A model generated the notes under the pieces. The model had not been told where the DNA came from, did not search any database, and was given only the letters and a program-made list of their open reading frames with translations. Shown here one piece after another: positions 48,593 through 60,000 of a stretch of DNA of 64,000 bases; the stretch's first letter is position 1, and the number at the start of each line of letters is the position of its first letter. This stretch comes from Diphasiastrum complanatum (lineage: Eukaryota > Streptophyta > Lycopodiopsida > Lycopodiales > Lycopodiaceae): NCBI GenBank assembly GCA_029204225.1, contig CM055113.1:18753746-18817745 (forward strand), read 5' to 3'. Both the position numbers and the translations under genes were made by a program.

Positions 48593-51500
48593 GAAGAAGA
48601 AGAAGAGTGCCTACTCCTGAAACTTGAACTGATTCAGTTTGAATAAAGTTGAATAAAATGAACTAATCTATGATCTATCTATAGTTGTTGATGGCACAGC
48701 CCTAATGGAATGCCCCGTCATCCACCTGGCAGTTGCCACGTGGAGATAAGGGATTGGACTTGAAATGTGTAATGGATAAGACTCCTCAACCAAATCTGAT
48801 GAATCGTTATTTGGTAACCCTTGAATAATCGATGTAGTCTGCTCGACATTGTGTCGACAGTACGTGTGTTTTTGCAGACGGTCTCGAATACTTCGACACT
48901 ATCTGGACAATGCGAGTAAAACTGCAAAGTAGATCCACATTACAAAATGATTGAAGAATGAAATCCAACACTCCCCCTCAATGTGAACTCATAAAAATCG
49001 AGGCATTAAGTTGAGCATACTGCTAAACTTAGAATGATTGTCGAACGATAATGCTTTAATAAATATATCCGCTGTCATGAAATTTGTTCTACAAAAGATT
49101 AGAATGACCTCCCTTTCGAGTACTTTGTCTCTGACGAAATGATACTTTATCTCAATGTGCTTGCTCTGGGAATGATACCTGGGTAATTAACAGATAAAGC
49201 AATTCTACTCTGATTGTCGCAAAATACAGAAGTTGCTTGTAGCTAACTAAGATTGATGTTTGCGACAATAGACGCCTTAACCAGATAGCTTCTTTTGCAG
49301 AATGTGCGGCAATGTATTTGGCGCTATCAAAGATAATGCAGTCAAATTCTGCGTCTTCCTAATCCAAGACCTTGAAGAAGATTAACATGGTCATTCGAAT
49401 CATTATTCGAGTTTCCACCATAACAAATGCAATGATTTTGTGTCGACGGTAGATATCGAAGAACTCCAAGTAGAGCTTTCCAATGAATGAAACCTAGATT
49501 CAACTTGTATTGGCTTAGTGTACTAACTAAATAAGCAATGTCAGGTCTAGTACACATCATGGCGTACATGAGACACCCAATAATAGAATGATAAGGATAT
49601 TGCTTATGTTGGAATATCAATCCATACTCTAGAGAGAACTGTCAAACAGGGCGGATAGCTCAGTGGTAGAGCATCCCATCCGGTATGAGGGAGGTCCTGG
49701 GTTCGAATCCTAGTCTGTCCATCCATATTATGATTTATGAATTTCTAACATGGTATCAGAGCCAATTTAGACCTAACAGTTCATGGTGTCAAAGCCATGG
49801 TTAGGTGGCCCAAGTTGTGGGGCGGGTGACAGCTAGGACCCCAACCAAGTGTGGCTTGAGGGGGGGTGTTGGAATATCAATCCACAACACTCTAGAGAGA
49901 ACTATCAAACAGGGCGGATAGCTAAGTGGTAGAGCATCCCATCCGGTATGAGGGAGGTCCTAGGTTTGAATCCTAGTCTGTCCATCATATTATGATTTAT
50001 GGATTTCTAACAGTTTTTGTTCGACATCAAATGACTGGGGACACTAGTCCTTCGAATATTTTGAACCTAGATCCACTGGAGTTTTGGTTGGTTTACAGTT
50101 GTCCATTTGATGTTTGAATAACAGGTTGTTGGAATATCAATCCACACTCTAGAGAGAACTATCAAACAGGGCGGATAGCTCAGTGCTAGAGCATCCCATC
50201 CGGTACGAGGGAGGTCCTGGGTTCGAATCCTAGTCTGTCCATCCATATTATGATTTATGGATTTCTAACATGGTAACAGTTCATGGTGACGAAGAACATT
50301 GTTCATCATCTGCTGAAGGTCGCGGGAGCATTTGTCAATCCAAACGGCAAGTCCAGAAACTCATAATGGCCATACCTTGTCCTAAACCCGGTTTTTTCAA
50401 CGTCCTCACTCTTAATACAAATTTAATGATACCCTGATCTCAAATCGACTTTGGTGAAGTACTATGCACCATGTAATCGATCAATTAGTTCATCCATTCG
50501 AGGTAAGGGATATCTATTTTTAATAGTTAACTTGTTTAATTTTTTTAGTCTACACAAAGACGAACTCCTCCGTCCTTTTTATTAACTAATAAAATTGGCG
50601 CCCCCCAAGGGGACTTACTAGGCCTAACATGGCCCATCTTTAAATATTGTTGCAGTTGCCTAAAAACTTCGTCTTCTTCCTTTGTGCTCATCCTATAAGG
50701 GTAGGAAGATATAGGTGAGCTTTCGAGAAGAAGCTCTATGCAACCCCGAAAGGGGGGAAGACTGGTCTGGGAAAACGTCACTAAATTCAGGCCTAAGTTT
50801 CTAAAGGTTTCACCTTGTTGTGATTGCTCTACCCTTAGATTATTAGTCATTAGTGCAAACTGCATGTTACACCTGTATAAATTGCATTCTTCCTGATAGC
50901 TAAAATCCTTTAACGAACATAAATAAGAATCACAATCCAGAGCATTCATGCATTCAATTGTTTCCAAAGGAGAAAGCATATAAGGAGAAGAAATATCCAC
51001 ATTTCCATAAGTTCTATGAGTGAGCCATTATGCAAGAACGACAAACTGTGAGTTACATAATTTTTCTTTAGCGACTCATTCCCGCTCTCATAAAACCACT
51101 CTTTACCAAGTACAATGTCTACTTTGTCCAAATTCATTACATGGAGATCTAATCTATCTTTATGTCCCTGAATTTGCAAAGGAAGACATAAGACTATCCG
51201 GTCCCATACTTGGCTCTCTACTCCCGTGGCCAGCTTTATCATGTACCGATGGTCACTTTGCCTTGTTTCCACCTTCAGCTTCTGCAACAATTTAGAGTTA
51301 ATAAAATTATGTGTAGAGCCATCATCGAACAAAACTGTTACGGCTTGGACATCTACAGTCCCATTCACCCGAATAACATCGCGAGGGCTAAAAACTGTCG
51401 TTAAAACAACAATGCTCACAACTAGAATTCTCAGCAAAGGTTAAATCAATGCTAAAAATGCTAGAGTTACTTGGCATCTTAAAAGAGGCCCTTTAACATT

Positions 51501-53951
51501 ATTCTTTTTCTTTGGGCATTCCTTTGCGACATGACCTACCTCCATGCAATTAACGCACAAATTGTCGCTCCTGGCCTTTGGGAAGGTCTCTTGGTCCATC
51601 GTGGATCGTTTCTTTGATCCGCTAGGTCCAGAAGAACTATCCTTCGACCTTTCTTTTCCCTCTTTTGAAAAGAATGGTTACTTGCCCTTTACTTCGGGCT
51701 TTCCAAAAGGCTCAAATCTAGCCACTACACAAGTATCATCATATAGCTTGGCGTAATGAACAACATCCTCGAGGGTAAGAGGCTGGTTCTTCCTAGCCTC
51801 TAACTGAAAATCTTTGGGCAATCCCAAGATGAAATGCAACTTGAATAAGGCAGGATCTATTCTAGTAGCAAAATGAGAATATACCTCTTGAAAATCCTAT
51901 AAGTATGCATCCAAGGGCCGGTTCCCCATGTGAATCATCACATACTGGCAATAAAATTCGAAGCCGTCCATAATGGCTAAGAAGGCCACCTTGAAGGTCT
52001 TACAAAAATCCTCCCAGGTTTTGGGCACTTCAGTCTTCTCTCGTAGATCTTGCCACCATCTAAATACTTTACCTCGCAGGTACATGACAACCATACTGAT
52101 CTTATAGTCGTCCATCGAATCATGCATGAAGAAATGCGAACTCCATCCAACCAGCCACAATATCACGACATCGGGGGATCTATCCTTCAAGACACATCAT
52201 CCTTTTGAGCTTGTGCACTCGGATGTCCATTTCTCATCTTCCAAGAGCAAAGGAGGAGCTACATGCTTTGTCACCTTTATTGATGATTATACATGATTTT
52301 CTTGGTTGTATCTCTTACCTTCCAAAGCCATGTTGTTTGATGTTTTCCTCAAGTTCAAAGCTTTAGTAGAAAAGCAATTCTCTTTCAAATTAAAAGCTTT
52401 GAGATGTGATAGTGGTGGAGAGTACATCTCCAACAAATTCAATGAATTTTGTGAGCAAGAGGGAGTTAGAAGAGAGTTTACTTGTGCTTATTCCCCTCAA
52501 CCAAATGGGGTTGCCGAGAGAAAAAATAGAACTTTATGTGAATGTGCACAAGCACTTAGGATTGGACAAGTACAAGGTATAAACCACCTACTTTGCAAAA
52601 CTTTGTCAAGGATAATCAACAAGCTAAGGTCTTGTCCATGGCTGCCAAAGCTCTTGAAGGAAGCTTGAGAACTGTAAATGCAAATGAGAAGAATGACAAG
52701 AAGAATGGCAATCCACCAATCATTCCCCTTTCAAACTTTACCCTTTCCATGCAAGTGTTGGAGACGCACCAATCTCACATAGGCAGCAAGTGTGTTGGCT
52801 GCAGATGTGTCAGGAGAATGATGGGCTGGCAGGCAGTGCCACATTGGCAACCAGCCAGCCTGCCAGCCACACAGGCAAGGGGAACCCCCCCCCCGGGAGG
52901 ATGGTCTGCCTGACCGTACCACCTACTGGCCACCAAGTGGATTGGCTCGAGCCAGCTAGCGAGGGCCTGCTGGCTAGCGAGCCGCTGGGTGCCAGCAGGT
53001 GGCGCACTGGCCCATGGAGCTCAATTTTTTTTTTAAACTTCTCTAAATGACTTAAGAAAAGAAATAAAAAAGATAACCCTAATCCAGAGTTTCTGGATTT
53101 GAAAACATGGCATGGTCACCCTGCGGTAAAACCATTATTTTACAGGTCACACTTCTTGGAGTTTGATTGGGTTGGATATCCTAGACTACCTTAATATTTG
53201 AAAATTGGTTTATCTCGGGGGCTTCGGGAACATTTGGGGCAGCTTAGAATCTCATCTCGTCAGTTATATATGGAGACAGGTTGGTATTAGGACCTACGTC
53301 AGGTGAAAAGGATTTGTCATTTATGTACACTAGATGAGGAGGAGGAGCATTTCATTTTCAGATGCCCTATATATTAAAGAGAGATATTTTTGCCTAAACT
53401 GAAACTCACCGATGACACTTCATTCTCTGATTACCTATGATGATCCAAGATGTGTGGCTTTGATGATTCGGGAGATGATAGCTTTGAGACGAGACATATG
53501 TGAGAGACATGCACAGGATCTATTCTGGCCTAGCGTCACCGCATTTTCCGACAAAGATCCGATTGGGTTTTGAGAGTTGAGATTGAGAATGAGATTGAGT
53601 TTATACCTCACCGATATAGGGCTCATGCGAGGACACCCATGGTTCCCTCTGCAGTACCTGCATCATCATCTATACTTGCTTTCTTCAGCAGGGGTCCATT
53701 GTAATATGATATCTATTATACAGCTCTGCTCTATTGATTGTACAGCTCTAATTATATTGTACTTCATTGTATCATCTTTCAGATATATCTTTCGTGAGTG
53801 TGGAGTAGAGTTCTGTCTAGTTTTGCTAGTTCAATCTTTAATTTGATAGTTGTTTGTTTCTGGAGACATTTATATGCTCCGTTTCAGAATTATCAAACTT
53901 GAGATTTACATATTGGTCTCATGTGCCTTTTGGCATTAAAAAGCATCAATG

Positions 53952-54002
<51 letters not shown>

Positions 54003-57000
54003 AGCACAGTTTCAAAAGACTGTTTTACAGCATAATGTAAAGATGAGTAGCAGGACACTACAGAACCAAGCCTTATGATCAAAGATGACAAATCAGGAAA
54101 AAAACCAACCCATTTTCTTGTGTTCTTGTGACGCTCTCATTGAAATGGGGTCTCTTTGTATACGACTATCAGTGCCCATCATGACACGATACTCTTCCTG
54201 TGTTTGGAGAGAAAGCATGTCCATCAGCTGAACTGCAACATCTTCTCCTGTTTCTTCATAATGCTTCTGAACAGCCTCTAAAGAGGTATCCCTCTTCCAT
54301 GCCCTTACCCATTCCTTATAGTATGCCATAGAACCAATCTCTTTCCTTCTCTTCTCCTCTAGCTCAATCCTGTCTTTCAGCTAATTATCATCATCGCATA
54401 GAACCTTCAGCATTGCAGACTGACGTTATCCAATAAGCTCAAAGGTGCAGACTTCACAGCATTATCAACTATTGGCTGACTTATTTTCTACTGAAAGGTT
54501 AAACAACACAGCAATATGTTTTGAAAAATAACCATGTGTAATAAATACGCAACCAAAATAGACCTTGCTGGAAACGCGTTGGAATGTAACTACTATAAGA
54601 GCCAAAAAGATACATGATCCAGTAAGCACTAATTGAATAAGAACAATGAAGATGATTCATAGCCAGGTTTGACATATACTTTTGAGCCCTAAATAACACA
54701 AACACATTAACGTGTTTCATTCTCAAAAATTTATAAATAAGTTCAGACACAGATACATCCCTCACTGATAGTGCAAAGGTTCCATTCAGCTTCCATTCAT
54801 CAGTGTTATAGAATTGAAAATAGAGATAGAAAGGATCGTTAAATCGAGGTTTACCAACCTAGGAATCCTCGATCGTCTTCTACAACTCAAAATAGATTAA
54901 AATCAGCAACATGCAATCAACATGCAAGCAAATACAGTGACATGCAATCAACATGCAAGCAATCTGAAGAATTCTAGAGGCATGCATGCAACATGCATGG
55001 ACTAGTACTTGCACATGCAAACGGAAATTGATAGCAAATTGTAATTTTGTCGACATGCAATGAATAGATTTTATTTTCGAAATAATCAGATCTGCTGGCT
55101 ATGGAAGGCAGCAAGCAAGATGAAGAAGAGGATGCGAGCAGAAATTTGCATGAAACTTCCGTCAGAAACTTGCTACACAAACTAAAATGATAGCATATGC
55201 TATAAGGAGCATTCTAACGTCATTAATCCTGGAAATTGCTCCTCCAATTGGGTCGATTGGATCACGAATGCTTGTTGTCCATGAATTTCCAGCAAGAAGA
55301 TTAGCAAGAATACAACGCAACAAATCAGATCCAACAAGACACCAATCTAGGATAGCATTACACTAGCATTGATTAGCAAGAGATTATACCACAAAAAGCA
55401 AATCACAAGAGCATATGAAAAAGAAATCTCTCTCTCTCCAAAAGTGCGCCCATCTAGGAAGAGGAGGTATCATTTACAGATTGGAAACAAATGATATGTG
55501 ATGTACATGGCTTCCAAGTGTCAAAAGTAGGTGAAATAGGTGTCCCACATGCTAAGCATGCACTTTCCCTCTTCATGCAATGATTTGCCTTGGTCCACAA
55601 GTTTCTTATATAGGAAAAATGCGCCCTCCTACAACATAAGAAAATTCATATAGTTCCAACATATAGTTGGTAGCATGTAAAATTGCCCCCCTAGGGTCCC
55701 ATGTACAACTTATGGGCCTACTCAAGGTTTTAAAACCTTTACAATAAATATTTATAATGTTTACAAACTTGGTAAGCCTATTTAAACTTTGAGAGAATAC
55801 AACACAATCAAAATTGCGTGGCGCTAAAATACATGGTGAAATTGATCAAACTTAAACCATAACAGCTCCCTCCTAAGTTTGGTCATTTTTACATACTCCA
55901 AGCTTTTTCCTATGACGATGAAATAATTTTGCATGGAGTGGCTTTGTAAGAATATCTGCAACCATGTTACTTGAGTCAATGAAGATAGGGGAGATAATCT
56001 TCTTCTTGACTAGATCTCTCAAATGATGATACTTGATATGAATATGTTTGGTCCTCCTATGAAATACGGCATCTTTTGAAAGTACAATAGCAGAAGTGTT
56101 GTCAATAAATAAAGAACTTGGGCCTTCATCAAGTTGATGTAGATGTTCAAGCATGAATCGCAGCCAAACTACTTCATTAGAAACTCTTGAGGCTGCGATA
56201 TATTCCGCCTCGCAAGAGGATTGAGCAACGAAAGATTGCTTCTTGCATATCCATGTGATGGCTGCCCCTGAAAGTATACTACATCCTCTTGTAATGCTTT
56301 TATAATCACTGGCATCACTGTATGAAGCAAGTGATAGACCATCTTGTTTAGAGAAAACAATTCCATAATCGGAAGTAGCTTTCAAATATTGTAAAACATA
56401 TTTAGCATGCTTCCAATGAATAACACCAGGATTAGTAGCAAACTGACTAAGAGTATGAACTGCATAGGCAATATCAGGCCGTGGCCAAGTAGTGAGATAC
56501 ATTAAAGATCCAATCAAATTGTGATAAGGAATCTTGGACATTTCTTCATGTTCCTCTTTAGTCTTCGCTCCATCTTCTGTGGATAATTTGACTCCAGGTA
56601 GCATAGGAATGTCTTTGCCTTTGCACTCCAGCATATTGTAGTCCTTCAGGATCTTCAAAATATAATATTGTTGATGAAGTGCAATGGTGCCTTTTACCCT
56701 GTCATGATGAATTTGAATTCCAAGGCAAAATTTTGCCTCTCCAACGTCCGAAACATCAAAGATAGAGCCAAGTAACTTCTTACAATGATTGATGAAAGGA
56801 GTAGAATTTCCTATCAACAATGAATCATCGACATAGACTGTCAACAATACATAATACTCATTCACCCTTTTGAAATAAACATTACCAACAGGAATGAATG
56901 GTATAAACCCCAATGCTCTTAGGACTTCATCTATCTTCTTATTCCATTGCCTAGCGGATTGCTTTAAACCATATATACTTTTTTAAAGTAAGCAAACCCA

Positions 57001-60000
57001 ACTAGGATGATGTCTACTCACATAGCCTAATGGCTGCTTCATAAAAATAGTTTCATCAAGTGTGCCATATAAATATGTTGTTTTCTCATCTATTTGATGC
57101 ATTTCCAGATCATAATAAGCGGCCAAAGCAACTAGCAAACGTATGCTAGCTTGCTTTACAACGGGAGAAAACGTATCAAAATAGTCAACTCCAAACTTTT
57201 GAGAATAACCTTTTGCTACAAGGCGAGCCTTGAAGTGTATAATATCACCTTCAGGTGAAAATTCCAGCTTATAGAGCCATTTGCAATCTATAGCCTTTCT
57301 TCCTGGTGGTAAAGGCTGCAGCTTCCAAACTTGGTGTCGATACATGGACTCCATCTCTTCATCCATAGATTTCGTTCTTTACTTTGCATTGCTTCTTCAT
57401 AAGTTGATGGAGCTTCCACAAAATATCCAAATTCTCTTTGGAAGCGAACTGGCTCTCGTCTTTCTCTCCTTGGCCGTGATGCAGCAGCTTCCTCATCTTC
57501 GAATTCTTCTTCTTCCTCACCTACATGTTCAATGATTTCTTCTTCTTCTTCTTCTTCTTCATCAAGAAGAAGTTCATGCATAGTTGGAACAATAGGCTGC
57601 TCTTCTGGAGTAGCATGAAACAGTTTGAAAACATCATATCCTAGAACATCTGCTTCTTCCTTTTTATGGAATATAGGATCATCTATGAACTTACATCTCT
57701 AGAAAAATGAAATTTCTTTGTAGTTGGAATGTAGATCTTATAATAATGTGAGATTGCATCATATCCAACTAGAATTCCTGGCATAGCAGTATTGGCTAGC
57801 ATATTGCGTTTAACTTTAGGAACAAATAAATATGCTAGACATCCAAAAATTCTAGCATGTGTTAACTTGGGCTTTTTCCCAGTCCAACATTCATAAGGAG
57901 TTTTCTCCTTATCTAGAGATTGTAAAGTACGATTCTGCAAGTAATTGGCAGTATTAACTGCTTCCGCCCAAAATTTAGCAGGTAACTTTGCATGAATCAT
58001 CATGCAGTGTGCTGCCTCAACAAGAGTTCGATTCCGCCGTTCTGCGACACCATTGTGCTGAGGGGTGTACACAGCCGTAAACTGATGTAGAATGTTATTG
58101 CTGGTACAAAACTCCTGAAATTCTGCAGGAATATATTCACCACCACGATCTGAACGTAGTTGTCTAACTGTCTTTAAAGTCTTAGAGTGCACAAAACTGA
58201 GAAATTCTTTAAATTTCGAAAGAACGTCACTTTTATTAACAATAAAATAAACCATTGCCGTCGATGAATGTGACAAAATAACGTGCACTTCCAATAGAGT
58301 TAACAGGCAAAGGTCCACAAACATCTGAGTGAACTAATTCAAGAAGTTCTTTAGATCTATGGCCCTCCTTATTGAATGGAGAGCGAGTCATCTTGCCCAC
58401 CATGCAAAAGTCACATGGATGATATGAAGTGGGAATATTGATGTCAAAATCAACCCCTTCAAACAACTTTCTCTTTGTTGCATCAAGAATGCTTCGCATG
58501 CTCATGTGATAGAGCCTAGCATGCCATAATGCATGCATTTTGTCTTCGACGACTGAAACTTCGTCACATGCAATAAGAACTTTTGCATGATACAGGTTCT
58601 CCCTTCGTAAGCCTGTTGCAAGCTGCTTTCCACTTTTTGTGTCCATTAACCTGCAATCATTGTCAAGAAACAAAACTTTGATGCCCACATCTATCATGCG
58701 GGCTACTGACAACAAGTCCTTTTGCATGGTTGGTACATGCAATACATTTCGAAGAAATTTAGAACCTTCAATTGTGAGTAAACTCAAGCTTCCTATTCCT
58801 GAAACATCATGAGTATTATCAGTAGAATTAAAACAATCTTCTACACAAACAAAAGCAGCAGCTAGAGTGTTTTCCTCTTTGCTTGAGTTAGAAGAAAGTT
58901 GTTCCTCTTGACAAACATTGGCTTTACTATTGGTAGGCCTAGAATAGCATTTGAAAGATGAATGACCAATTTTACCACAATGTCTACAAGGTACTCTAGG
59001 ATTAGCCCAACATTTATCGAGAGTATGTCTTGGCTTTTTACAATAGTTGCAAAAAGATTTCTTTGACTTAGGTTCAGATGATTCCACTTTGGAATCTTTA
59101 TTGTTTGGATCTTGCATGCTAGTAGCTTGGAACTGGTTTCCGGTCCTCTTGCCTTGCCCTTTCCTTTCTTCGCATATAAAGCTTTAGCTCCTCCTTGAGA
59201 AGGTGAACTTCCTCGCCGCATGAGATACTCCTCTCGAAGGCTTTGAATGGCCTCTTCAAAGGATTTACCTGGGTAATAATCACTTTAGCTTTTGAATCTG
59301 CATGCAACCAGGCGTGAAGATCTTTTAAATCTTCTTCATAAGCTGTTGTATTTATTACATCAGGTACATGCGGTTTGGGAATGGTCCCATCAACATAAGG
59401 CCACAGCTTCTCAGCCTGCAAGATCAGTCGAGTCTTTGATCTCCATGCAGGGTAGTTGGATCCATCTAGGATCGTTATTTTCGCATGAAAAGAAGAAATA
59501 GAAGCCATAGCTCTGATACCATTAAATCAGCAACATGCAATCAACATGCGACATATAAAGAGCATTCTAACATCATTAATCCTGGAAATTGCTCCTCCAA
59601 TTGGGTCAATTGGATCACGAATGCTTGTTGTCCATGAATTCCCAACAAGAAGAACTTTACATTAGCAAGAATACAACGCAATAAATCAGATCCAACAAGA
59701 CACCAATCTAGGATGTGAGCCCATCTAGGAGGAGGAGGTATCATTTATAGATTGGAAACAAATGATATGTGATGTACATGGCTTCTAAGTGTCAAAAGTA
59801 GGTGAAATAGGTGTCCCACATGCTAAGCATGCACTTTCCCTCTTCATGCAATGATTTGCCTTGGTCCACAAGCTTCCTATATAGGAATAATGCGCCCTCC
59901 TACAACATAAGAAAATCCATATAGTTCCAACATATAGTTGATAGCAAGTAAAATTGCCCCCCTAGGGTCCCATGTACAACTTATGGGCCTACTCAAGGTT

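Larger units (their letters stand above)
49607..50012 (+). mobile_element. 406-bp TRIM with a tRNA-like sequence in each LTR
   Basis: LTRs at 49607-49750 (144 bp) and 49867-50012 (146 bp) run TGTTGGAATATC...TTTCTAACA. Between them lie 116 bp starting with primer-binding site TGGTATCAGAGCC (49751-49763) and ending in a polypurine tract TTGAGGGGGG (to 49866). There is no coding capacity, so this is a terminal-repeat retrotransposon in miniature. Each LTR contains a 73-nt tRNA-like module. The element sits in a copia pseudogene. Flanks GCTTA and GTTTT match at three of five positions, a decayed target duplication at best. Confidence 0.9.
48981..50126 (-). pseudogene. Ty1/copia RT-RNase H 3' end, split by TRIM insertions
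   Basis: Minus strand. [20 protein letters not shown] and SFDVEQK (50120-50013) continue, after the TRIM at 49607-50012, as [20 protein letters not shown] and [15 protein letters not shown]. RNase H parts follow ([10 protein letters not shown] near 49290, KYHFVRDKV-like and TADIFIKAL-like segments to 48990) and then the polypurine tract and LTR. Stops and frame shifts are frequent. The sequence on either side of the TRIM joins into one reading frame, so the insertion site is certain. Confidence 0.85.

Noticed and set aside
49649-49721. A functional host tRNA gene
   Set aside because: The anticodon arm is mispaired, the loop lacks T33, and the same 73 nt recur at the same place in every LTR of the family. 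It is better read as a tRNA-derived module of the LTR.
49602-50017. A clean 5-bp target duplication for the TRIM
   Set aside because: GCTTA and GTTTT share only three positions. The insertion is certain from the interrupted copia frame, but the duplication cannot be claimed.
54293-54376. Earlier acceptor sites for HMR exon 3 (AATTAG or GAAAG)
   Set aside because: Joined to the phase-2 end of exon 2, both create an immediate stop. Only GACAG/G keeps the frame and restores Arg317.
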